NCBI GenBank assembly: GCA_904063045.1
Contig: CAJFCJ010000078.1
Span: 119,356 to 149,552 of the forward strand
Length of the DNA: 30,197 nucleotides
Reading direction: 5' to 3'
Source of the DNA: Dimorphilus gyrociliatus
Lineage: Eukaryota > Annelida > Polychaeta > Dinophilidae
A model generated the notes under the pieces. The model did not search any database, was not told the DNA's origin, and saw nothing but the letters and a program-made list of their open reading frames with translations. Both the position numbers and the translations under genes were made by a program. The number at the start of each line of letters is the position of its first letter. The first letter of the stretch is position 1. This document shows, one piece after another, positions 10,553 to 21,320 of the stretch.

Positions 10553-11608
10553 TCAAGGAAATTTCACTTCGCATATCTTACTGATAGATTTATCAGAGAA
10601 GGCTCTAATATATAAACCCTCACAAAATCTATTATCACAACTACAACTGTATTTACATTGTTGATTATTGAAGAATATTAATTTGCAAATTTGAAATATT
10701 CCTTCAAAATTAACTTTATACTGAGGAAATGATGGAATGTACACCATTACATTAGATAATTGCCCACTTGAACAGGATAGATTCTCTCCTATTACCTCCA
10801 ATAGGATAGGTGCCAATGGCTTATTAACTCCTGGGAATGGATATCTAATCGCAAGCGGATTGAATTGTAGATCTACACAAGTTGAATTATTCAAATCATT
10901 GACTATATCAATTACGGATGGATCATATATTGTTTCTTTGGGAATTATTGATTTAGAATGTGAACAAACAACTTTATTTATATTCTCTTTGTCATTCTGA
11001 CAAGTATTATAGGAAAAACATTCTCCAGCTCCAATTGAGAAATGTTTACATAGAGGATCAGATTCGCAGGCTGATTTACAACTTTGATAATTAAAATTTC
11101 CCAAAGAAGTTGGAGGTGGCGTTACAATACAACTTCCAACTTCGCAAGTAGAATCTGAGTAAGCGTATCTATCATATGTAAGAAAATTATTTAAACTTTG
11201 AGCAATTTTATAAGAAGTCGACTTTAGAAAACAACCCAATGTTGGATTAACAACTTCAGATACGACAAAACCAATACAACTAGGCGTTTCCAGACAATAT
11301 TTAGCACAAATTTTTGGATCTGCAGCTTCCGGATCGTTAATCATAGGTGATAGATCAAAACCATGATAGTTACCCAATTTTTTAATAAAGCCAGGAACTT
11401 CATATTTAGTTGCATAGCAACCATATCCATTTTCGTAGCAGACGTATCTTTCATATACGTTAGTTATACATTGATTTTGCTGGATATCTTTCGTTCCCAT
11501 GCGAATTCTTTTACTTTCTTCAACATCGCACACTGTTGAAAGTACAATATTGCAAAAAACTGTTGGTTGTAAAAGAAAAAGTATTATTATGCAACAACTA
11601 ATGTTCAT
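10553..11608 (-). CDS. Secreted PAN/Apple-like plus fucolectin/discoidin-like protein
   Basis: A single-exon frame of 351 residues. The start at 11608 (MNISCCIIILFLLQPTVFC) gives a clean signal peptide. An in-frame ATG 33 bases upstream at 11641 exists, but a TATA-like GTATATATAT (about 11645-11654) is so close that transcription would probably start after it. Two Cys-rich PAN/Apple-like segments follow: KICAKYCLETPSCIGFVV with GCFLKS, and SCKSACESDPLCKHFS with ECFSYNTC. The C-terminal region ends GLYIRAFSDKSISKICEVKF, like the last strand of fucolectin/F5-8C-type domains. These modules bind carbohydrate or protein outside cells. It is cysteine-rich, has no membrane segment and so is probably secreted. 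It is tail-to-tail with the AChBP-like gene. Exact family is uncertain; the lack of introns in an intron-rich region is notable and could reflect retroposition. Confidence 0.7.
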   Translation of the reverse strand: MNISCCIIILFLLQPTVFCNIVLSTVCDVEESKRIRMGTKDIQQNQCITNVYERYVCYENGYGCYATKYEVPGFIKKLGNYHGFDLSPMINDPEAADPKICAKYCLETPSCIGFVVSEVVNPTLGCFLKSTSYKIAQSLNNFLTYDRYAYSDSTCEVGSCIVTPPPTSLGNFNYQSCKSACESDPLCKHFSIGAGECFSYNTCQNDKENINKVVCSHSKSIIPKETIYDPSVIDIVNDLNNSTCVDLQFNPLAIRYPFPGVNKPLAPILLEVIGENLSCSSGQLSNVMVYIPSFPQYKVNFEGIFQICKLIFFNNQQCKYSCSCDNRFCEGLYIRAFSDKSISKICEVKFP

Positions 11609-11641
11609 AATTACTTCTTTTGACAAACTAACTGTGTTCAA

Positions 11642-12861
11642 ATCATATATATACTGTACATAACACTAATAAAATATTTGTGTTTGTTGAATAGTTTTTT
11701 CTTAGCTCTATTGTTGTAAACTTATACAATATTCCAAAGACTATATGTCTGCTATCAAATGCAAATTAGACAAGTACTAAATATTTGAAACACAGACGAT
11801 CATTTGTTTGCCAAGTTATTAATAATTCAAATTCTATCATAGAAAGTCAATTCATGATTTAATAATTTAGATATTGACCAGACCTCCAACTTTATTGTTC
11901 TAACCTCCCTGATGCATTTAAATTTAAAATTTTATCTAGATTTCTCCCATATTTATACAATATCTCTATAGAAATTATTGTAAAGAGTTGTCTGTTCATG
12001 GCAGTAAAATTGTATGATAATCAAAACTATTAAATGTCATTGTACTTTCCTGCTGGGGTTATAGGTAAGTACTGGTCCAAATAGAACCGAATCAGGAGTA
12101 AGCCACTTAGAAGAGAGATGTAGGATTGAGGGAGGATCAATATAGAACCAAAACGTAAGAATAATATAACTGTATTCTAAAGAAATACTAGATCTGTTCA
12201 CTAAGGAAGTTGATTCAGGACTGAATGCCTCTTACTACCTACATAAAAAAGGATTATGTAAGAAGAGAATATGCTCAACAAACATTTTAGTCACATTTAA
12301 TCATTAGCTAAATATATCATGTATTGTTTTTATTTATGTAAGAATACAAATTTAGTGATGGATTGACAGAAAATATCCATTAATCGTTAGAAAACATTCT
12401 ATATTCATTTTTACTTTGTCGTATTGTCATTACAGAAATGTCATTCTTGCTCATGCCACTGAATTAGTAACATGCAAATACAAATAGAACCTCACATTTC
12501 TTCCACAGGTATTAGCAAATAAATGAAGAGGAGTTCTAGTGTCAAATCATCATATTGCAGTTGGTGAAATGTCTAGTTCAGGTTTATCTATAGTAATAAG
12601 ATGTTACAAAGTCAAATATTAAGATAATCCTCCATGAATAGAGTTGGAATTATTTTTAAATATTGGTCTATAAAAGCTAATAGTTTTTGTTTTTAACTTT
12701 GCATAGTGAACAATATTGTAATTAGATTCGAATCCATAATCCATCTTTTATTCATGCATTAAGCTTTGAATATAAAGATATCAAAGATTTATTGAATAAG
12801 TTTATTGATAATGTTGAATTCTTAATGTTGTATAAAAAAAGAACTGAAAAACCAATATTTG
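11642..12861. other. Intergenic; nothing recognised
   Basis: No exon, repeat array or RNA gene is apparent on either strand. The first bases (about 11645-11654) hold the probable TATA element of the minus-strand PAN gene. Confidence 0.5.
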
Positions 12862-13240
12862 GGTAACTATATCGTATATAATTGAGCTAATGACCATTTG
12901 GCAAATTGTTTTCATCTTGCAATTGAAAGGTAATTATTCAAAGCAACAATTGAAATGAAGAGAAAATCATGGCATTTTTCAAAAACAATAACTGTTTTAC
13001 AATCCATGTTTATTGAGCAACGCCAAAAGAAACAAGGTTTTTTTTAAAAACATTCATTTTCTTTTTTCAATTTTGCTTCTTAAATTAATTGCATTTTTTA
13101 TTGTATTTTTAGAAATTTCTCATTTGACTTCCATTAAAGTTTTTACTTCTCTGCTAAGACAAACATCTTCAGGTGATGCATATGTAACTTTTATACAAAT
13201 ATCAACAAACCCTGTTAAGAAGTTTTTTGGGTTATTCTAA
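12862..13240 (+). pseudogene. Internally deleted copy of the 21.3 kb fucolectin-like gene
   Basis: The segment 12862-12892 (AACTATATCGTATATAATTG, then ATG) matches the promoter and start of the plus-strand gene at 21296-21323 with few differences. It is followed by a signal-peptide-like exon (MTIWQIVFILQLK) ending in a phase-1 GTAATT donor, as in the other copy. Sequence from about 13025 (GAAACAAGG, then T and A runs, then CATTCATTTTC) then matches 22328-22365 and the exon beyond it. HLTSIKVFTSLLRQTSSG here parallels ITHIKVATLLLRELYTVG there. The exons equivalent to 21398-22300 are missing, and the frame ends at 13240. It is therefore a deleted paralogue, about 8 kb away in the same orientation. 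Confidence 0.65.
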
Positions 13241-13822
13241 ATATGAACTAGACAGTTTGGCAACAGTAAAGTGATGATTGTATATCACAGATAAACCTCA
13301 AAGTATTTTAAAACACTCACTATTCTATCCTTGTGGAGTGGCAGTTCGATCTAACCATTTAAGATGATCACCTGAAAACAATCTTCACTGGAACAAGTCT
13401 TCGACTCCTTAATGTTGGATGCTAGTTTGATAATTGTGAAATGGCAGCCATTTTAAAAATAAAAATGGTTGAAACAATCTTTAACTTTGAAGTTTAAGAA
13501 AAATTATTGTTAAAGAAAAGGACTTACAAACATCAAAAGAAAAAAAATCTATTTTGACATCCATTGATTTATTAATGCAGATATCCCATATCTAATCTAC
13601 AGCATGAACATCATTTATCAATCTTTCCTATTCTCAAGTATCATATTTAGTGTTTGTTTTTCTTTTTAAATCCATATTAAACTTCATTTCTACACTATTT
13701 CATCAGAAGATTGAAGGTGGATGTATATCTATAACCAAACCATTCATTTAAAAATTCAAAAATAAAATAAAAGAAAAGGGACTTGATTTTTTTTTGAAAT
13801 TTGGATGGCAATAAAAGAATGG
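13241..13822. other. Intergenic; nothing recognised
   Basis: No open frame of note and no repeat family that could be recognised. Confidence 0.45.
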
Positions 13823-14132
13823 GGGATGGTTTTTATCAAATCTATGAAGGACTTTAATCTGCATTTGTCTGACTGTGATTTGAATGAAGAACTGAGTAAA
13901 ATGTTGGGAAATTTGCTTTAGAATTGTTCTAAAATAGAAACATTAACTCTATTTACTAATAATAGAATTGAAAGTGGATTTTTTGACATCTGCGAAGGAC
14001 TGAAACAGTTATCAAAGACTTTAAAAAGAAATGATATTGTTTGAATATGATTTGAATGAAGAACAATGTAAAACGTTGAGAGATACTCTTAAAATCTGTG
14101 CTAAAATAGAAACAACTTATCTATACACTTTA
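13823..14132 (+). pseudogene. Decayed leucine-rich-repeat gene fragment
   Basis: Translation gives LHLSDCDLNEELSKMLGNLL, stop, NCSKIETLTL, then SGFFDICEGLKQLSKTLK. After a frameshift near 14030 it continues as YDLNEEQCKTLRDTLKICAK. These are units of the same 57-residue LRR family as the array at 8.24 kb, with at least one stop and one frameshift. It is the third member of the family in the window and lies on the same strand as the 8 kb copy. Confidence 0.65.
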
Positions 14133-14417
14133 TAATTAACAGTAGTATATAAAAATTCTTAGAGTACTGAAAGATTGTATTCTTAACTGTATTGTGGAAT
14201 CATTAAAAACCAGCCAGAGATTTCTTAAAATTTCTAAACATGAATTCTTTTTTGAAGAGTTTTTCTTACAAAAATTCCAAATTTTAAAATATCTTCATGA
14301 GAAGTTGACTCTGTCAATAGGGTTAATTCTTTACAATGAATGTAATACATATAGCTTTCATCAGATTTGCCCTAAAAATACACAGAATTTAAATTTCGAA
14401 TTGCAAAAATAATTTGT
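14133..14417. other. Short spacer between LRR relic and receptor 3' end
   Basis: A 72-codon plus-strand open stretch here has no recognisable content. The region probably includes the 3' untranslated region of the minus-strand receptor. Confidence 0.4.
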
Positions 14418-17400
14418 TTAATTAACTTTTAAATATAAATTATTTTCTAAATTTTCAATATTCATTGATAAAGAATTGTTGTGAATTATTTCAATAGAAT
14501 GAATTACATACAAAAAACATTTCAAATATTCACAATTTCTATAAAGTTTTTTGCTATAATGAAATTTCTCTAAATCTGATGGAGAGTTCAAAAGACTGGT
14601 TACCACTTCCATTTTCTTATTAAAAAAGTTTATGTCTATTAAAAGTAAAATAGATTTTAGAATATGAAAATAACAAGTCAAAATTTAAACAAATTATTAA
14701 TAACATTGAATTGTTAATTTGTTTGTCAATGATTTAACCATTTCGTCATCTTTCTCCTTCTTATTGAACCTTTGGTTTCTTCTCAAAATATAAAATTGTT
14801 TACCACAAAAAATATATGGATTAAGCAGTGAATTTATTGGTATTAGTGAAATTAAGAAAATGATATATGTATCATTTTTTAAACTAATGTCAATCAACTT
14901 TGATAAAATTGCTTTAAAAATAAAATATATAAAAAATTAGTTTTAGATGAAAAAAATGGATGCTACAAACATAAAACTGAAATTGGGAGCCAACATAAAA
15001 TATTTGAAAATGTTAATATGAAAATATTTTTGGATAATGATTGTTTCTTTGATAATGTTAGTTGCCTAATTTTTAATGCCAACTTTCCATATAAGAGACA
15101 TATGATAGAGCTTATTGCAAAAAATAGTATTCCAAATATAATGAAGGAAAACATCCAACCTTCAGTTCCATCACTTCTAATTTCTAAATTGAAACATATT
15201 GTTGATTTTGAGTAAAATTGCTGTAAAAATAAAATAACTGAACAGTTTTTTTTTTTTTTTTTTGGAATTTTGAACAAGTGCTTTTATATTTACATTAAAG
15301 AATATGGCTGGTGTAAGTGATACAAAACAAAAGATTATGAGCCCAAGAATTATTACTAATTTCCTAAATTTTACAATAAATGGTGTACTCAATGGATTGG
15401 TTATTACTTCGTAATGTTCAATTGCCAAACACAGAATTGAAAATATTGATACTAATAATGAAAATGATAAAATTGTTCCAAGAATTGTACAACTTTTACT
15501 GAATCTCCATTTTTCTTCATTTTCTAGATAACTCGTGCCAGAAAAATAAATATCTATAGCTGCAATTGATAAAATATATATTGCAGTTAATAAATCCCCC
15601 AAAACTAAGCATATTCTAAAGGGTTTAGATTTAATATTTGAAAATATAACAATAAATAATGCCAGTAAATTTCCAAAAACACCAACAATTCCAATTATCC
15701 AAAATATGATTTTTAAAAAGGTGGATGGTATAATATTTTCACAAGTCAGAAAGCCTGTTGGATGTGGCTGACATTTTACATATTCTCCCAATATTTTCCA
15801 AGCTAGGCAACACATTTGGAAAATGTCACTTTCAATAAGTTTTACATTTTTTGCATTAATTAAAAAGTATTTAGCAGATTGTGTAGGAAATTTAGTTTTC
15901 TTTAACAATAGTATCTCAATTTTGTTTAAATTATTAAATGAGAAGGATTCTATTGTCTTTAGGAAACAATTTTCCATTATTAATATTTTCAATTGTTTTA
16001 AATATTTAAAATGATATTCTGCCACAAATTGAATATTTGTTTTAGATAAATCTAAAAGCAAAAGATATTCCATCTCCTTATGCAAAATTTTATCAAGATT
16101 ATCAATAGGATTATTTGATAAATTTAAATTTTGAATTAATCTATATTTTGAATTTTCAAAAAAAAATACTTCAGTTATATTTGTATTGTAAATAAGTAAG
16201 TGAATAACATTTGAAAATGACATATTTTTCCACAAGTGAAGTAAGAAATTATTTGTAATTTTTAATACAAAAGTATTCAAAAATTTGGTATTTTTGTTAT
16301 TCAAAGAAATATTTCCTTCAAGTGTCACATGCTTGAAATTTCTATCCAAATTTATTGTTTCTGATTTCTTCTCCGTTAAGCAGTTAATAGAAAATGGATC
16401 AAGACGTTTGCAAATATTTAGGTGGTTATTTATTGGCTGTTCACAAAATAGTTCGTCACTTCCTTCTTGACAATCATACTTGTTATTACAAAGTTGCTTA
16501 TTTGATAAGAATACACTCTCATTTCTACATTTAAAAAATCCAGGTAAAATAAAGTTTTCTGTATTTGAAACAAAAAAAAACCAAATTTGAAAATTTAAAT
16601 TTTTGAAACAAAAAATATGAGAAAGTTAACCACAAAACAATTCATCATCATTATTAAGGCAATGATTGACTCCATCACAAAGTCTTTCAATATCAATGCA
16701 GTAGCTGGAATAATAGCATTTGTATTGACCATTCGAACAGTTATACTTTTTGCATTGCTGCAAAGATGAATATGGATATCTGATTTTTGTTTTTATATTA
16801 TTTCTTGTGTCATATTTTAATGAACATTTTTCATAGTATATTGGAAGGTGAGCACTTTCATAAGATGGTAGATAGTTGCATCTATTTTCGTCTAGGTGAC
16901 TAGTACAATCCAGTTTAAAATTACATTTTTTATAAAATGTTAGGCAATGGTTGTCACATTCAAATTGATATTTTCTATTGCATTCTGTATATTAATTTTA
17001 ATTTTGAATATAGTAATTTATTTTTAAAACAAAATTGGACTTTTAATAAATTTTCTGTCAATTGAATTTTTACGATTACAAATTTCATCGCTTCTGTCAA
17101 AACAGTTAATTTCATTATTGCAAACATCAGTCGAATTTATGCATTGTTTATTGTGACATTGTCTGAAAAGGTTCATTTTATTAAATTGATTACTTTTGTT
17201 GTTAATATGTATATAACTAAAACATTCCCAAACTTGACCTTGACATTTTAGATGCAAAATATATCCTAATGCAATACATTTCTTATTTGGGGATGTTTTA
17301 TTTATCTCTATAATAACCTCATTTGATTCTTACAGGCAATAAAATCTTGAATTGACATTTTAGATATGGATTTTTGATTTTACATTTAAAAAAAAAAATA

Positions 17401-20375
17401 AATAACTCACCACAGTGAATTTCATCAGATTGATCAGAACAATTTGGTACAAAATCACAAAGTAAGGCAGAGCTAATTTTCTTTTCATTATTAATGCATT
17501 GGAAAAAGACAATGTCTTTAGTTGAACAATTAATTTCGTCTTCATGGAATGGGCAATCATATACTCCATCACATATATAAACAGGATTTATACATATTTC
17601 ACTTGTACCACAGAGAAAAAATCCATGAGAGCAATTTATCAATTGATTCTTCAAATTCAAGTTAATTATTGACATCAAATTACTATTTTCTAAAGTTTAT
17701 AATAGAACATAAGGTAATTGTTGAGTTTTATTTAAATTTTGAAATACAACTAAATTTATATTGTTTTTGACAAACTATAACTTTTGGTATGTATTTGCAG
17801 GAAATTGTTTTAAATTGTAGATTAGGCTTATAATCATTTCTGTATCGAGAACTTTGGAGAAGGATCATAAAACATGTATATATTTCTACAAATTAAAATT
17901 TTATTTACTTTAAAACTAAAGAATTCAAATAAAAGCATTCATCCGTCAATATATAAGTTGACTGTTCATTATAGTTAGCAGATTGAACGGAATGTGTAAA
18001 GTATGTAACTATTGGTATTTCTGACAGTGCATGTTCAAATTCTGAAATGAATGAAAAATCATAGTTGCTAGTTGTAATTGTTGTTAAAGATTTTTTATAT
18101 TCTTTCTGTTTCAATTCTATTTGAAAAATTTAAGAAGAATTTTCAAAATTATATGAAATATTTAAATATTACTTGAGTAGGCATATGTTGTTAAATGTCT
18201 TTCCAAACTATGAGATAGAATTTCATTATTGAAAAAATATATAAAAACTTTAATGTAAAATGTTAGAAAATATTTGTTAATTGTTGGAAAATCAATTAAA
18301 GACATATTTTTAAAAAGACAAAACTGTTCAAAATCATTTATAGTTAACATATCTTTATTGGTGAACACTTGATAGCATGTATTTTCAAAAAATATTGCAT
18401 TTTTTAATCTACATTCTTTAAATGAAAGGATATTTTTAAATATACATAAAAAAACCTGAACATTCTGTAAAATATACCTTGAAAATTTACATTTGAACAA
18501 GTTATTTCTAATCCTTCATATTCTGTGTACTGTTCATAACTAAAGGAAATTCAAAATTGTTTCAAATAAAATTCTGAACACACCTTCCCAAGTAAATTTC
18601 ACAGTTGGAAATGACAGTTTCGTTGTTGTTTTTACATATAAAATGGGATAGAGAGATAGCTGAGTGTAATGTATTTTCATAACTAGTTTGAAGAATACTC
18701 TGCGAATTGTTAGAAATTTTCCCCCATTTAAAGCCAATATGCTGACATAGCAAAATAATATCTATTGAAGTTAGCACTTTGATAAAGAAGTACATTTTCT
18801 CAAACAAAACTAGAGCTCTTCCATTGATTTCTGTCAATTGATGGTAATGTTGATTGTTATATTGATGGTGCCTGGATATAATTTCATTCCTTTTAACATC
18901 CAAAAAAAACACCGTCTCATCTGATATTGTTTGCAAATTGTAAGAAGATATCAATAATTATTAAAAATTTTAACTTTTATAAGAGTTGTTATATCTTTCA
19001 TCACAGAAATTTCTTTCAAATTTTGCAAGCTTAACATGTGTAACTTTATCAGACACCAAAGATTTGAAAATGTGTATTTTGTTATAAGCCATACGTACAA
19101 GAATAATTTGTAGAAATATTGCCTTTGAAAGACATAAATTTAAAAATATATTTTAAAATAGGATCAGATATAGGACTACTGAGCACCATTTCTAAAATAT
19201 GAATAATTTAGACTGATTCATACAAGATATTGAACCTAAAATTTGTAGCTCAGAAGTCTAAATCTTTTAAATTACAGTAAAAAAATAAATACACTTGAAG
19301 TATCAAATCCATAATGAATTGGTTTATTTTTGAAATATGGACCAAAATATTTCTTTGAAAGTGTTTGACAAAGAAACATACCAATAACAAAATTAGATTG
19401 AAAATTTGTACTAAAACCCAAAATTCTATATCCATATATTTTTGAATGGATCAGTGTAATAAAGTTTATTTCTCTTGATAATCTTTCTGGGATAATATTT
19501 AACAATTCCTTCTTTTTTATGTTAAACATAAATTTAATATCTATGTAATTTGAAATTTAAAAAAAAAAAAACGCAGCGTTTTTTATTCAAATGTTTACAA
19601 ACCGTCAAATTCAGTATACGAACAAAAGATCTTTTGTGAAAATCTTGGAATATTGTCCCGTTTTTCTACTATCAAAGAAGATTTATGATTTTTACTTATA
19701 AATACCAAACTGGATATATTTCTAAAATGTTTGTCATCCATAATGAATTTTGCTTTTTTACATAAAATTTTCTTGATATTTGAATTGATAAAATAATATT
19801 TATTCTTCTCTTTTAGAATTAAATTATACGTGTCTTGATGAAAAGCGTCTTTCATTCCAAAAAAAACTGTATTAAAACAAGAGAAAATTGAATTTTTTTT
19901 TTAAAAAGAAAAATGAAGAATTATTTACATGTTGCATTTTTATGGAAGCATTCCAAAATTAAATGGAATTTTGTTAAAAATTTTTTTGATTCACTGAAAT
20001 AAATTTTACATTCTGTTTAATTAAAATTCAAAATTTTTGGCTAGAAATTCATTTGATTTACAATAAAAATTGTTGATTAACTTTCTTCAATCTTCTTGTT
20101 GTCTTAAAATCATCCATTCTTATAAAATAAGCTTTTGAAAAATCTGTTTCATAACCATTTTCTTTACAATATATAAATTTGTAATTTTCAAAAAATGACA
20201 TAGAAACTTCATCAAAGTTTATACGAAATTTTTCAATTTTATTAAAAACACCAAAAACTGAAAATTTGTTTGATATATCACTTTCATTAAATGTTATAAA
20301 ATTTAATTTTTCTTCTATTTCTTTTGATGTTTGTATTAGAAGTAGAAGAATAAATTGTACAGTATACATTTTCAT
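14418..20375 (-). CDS. Multi-domain GPCR: SRCR-like, C-type-lectin-like, six LDLa, LRRs, rhodopsin-like 7TM (GRL101/relaxin-receptor type)
   Basis: Exons, in transcript order: about 20375-20060 (end unresolved), 19866-19603, 19540-19295, 19191-19099, 18920-18584, 18539-18478, 18415-18173, 18116-17909, 17682-17411, 17328-17074, 16984-16631, 16558-15294, 15220-14971, 14911-14705, 14635-14418. From the second exon on, all phases agree. Order: signal peptide; SRCR-like segments (LLCQHIGFKWGKI, then GLEITCS); a C-type-lectin-like domain (CRLKNAIFFENTCYQVF to DECFYLNS); six LDLa modules (such as CDFVPNCSDQSDEIHC); about five LRRs; seven helices with GVFGNLLALF (TM1), VLGDLL (TM2), IEHY replacing DRY (TM3), CWLP (TM6) and PINSLLNPYIF (TM7). 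PINSxLNP and LDLa+LRR are hallmarks of type C LGRs, G-protein receptors at the cell surface. If the last intron is not used, the stop is at 14697. Ligand unknown. Confidence 0.82.
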
Positions 20376-21295
20376 TCTGAGATATTTTATGATGATTATG
20401 CATAAATACAGGTGTATATGTGTGTGTGTAATTTCAGAAGATAAAACCAATCATTAGCTTTTATAAATAAAAGTGGTTTCTACCAAGAGAAGGTTGCAAA
20501 TATCACATTTTATTTTACATAAGGAAAGGTATTAATTAAATATTATTATGTAAGTGTTTTTCTTTTTTCAGATCCTATCCCTTATTACTTATAATCACAA
20601 CTGAATAGGCCTAAGCAAATATGATAGAAAATGTCCATTTCCCTATAGAATGATAATCATTTATTAGATTGGAATTTTTGGAAAGATATTTTAAATTGAT
20701 AAGAAAGGTGTTCATAATACATTTCTTATAGAAAAATAATTAATCATATCAAGTTGTCAGTTCTGGGTAAAGGTCTCCTCTTTGGGGACATTTTTAGTTT
20801 ATTGTACAAATCTAGATAGTCTGGATAATGTACTGAAAAAAAAATGAATTATTAAATTGAATTAATAGCAAAACATTTTCCCAAATATCATGTTTTCACT
20901 TTGAATAGTTACAACAAGAAAATTATTAATTTTTTTCAATAGTTAATAATCTATTGAACTGTTTTAACATTGACAAAAAAAAACTCTAGGTCTACTTATC
21001 CAACTAAATAAGACAATTTATTTAATACATTCAATTTATTATCAAATATTGTCATAATTGTTCATGAATAGAAGTGGAAATTTAACTTAATTTAAGGTTA
21101 TAGAAGATCATATTATATTTCAATACATTTTTAATACAGGATAATAATGTAAAAATATATATTATTGAACTGTTTATCCTTCTTCTACTCATAGAGCCTA
21201 TTATATAATCATTTATTAATGAAAGCTCAACAGTTACTTGATAGATTTATTGAAAATATAACAATGTTTTTTTCTTTTATTTAACATTCATAGCC
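20376..21295. other. Divergent intergenic region between the receptor and the 21.3 kb gene
   Basis: No exon seen. It must hold the promoters of two divergently transcribed genes. A GTGTGT run lies at about 20419-20429. Confidence 0.45.
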
Positions 21296-21320
21296 AACTA
21301 TAAAATATATAATTGAACTA
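21296..21320 (+). promoter_or_regulatory. TATA-containing promoter/start region shared with the 12.86 kb copy
   Basis: AACTATAAAATATATAATTG precedes the ATG at 21321 and is well matched at 12862-12889, also directly before an ATG. Conservation in a decayed copy shows that the duplication included this block. The TATA-like motif is only about 20 bp from the ATG, unusually close, so the true start may differ. Confidence 0.4.

Noticed and set aside
15245-15264. Run of about 18 T as a possible retroposon tail
   Set aside because: It lies inside a 73-bp intron of the receptor gene with no element or target duplication around it. A simple homopolymer is enough.
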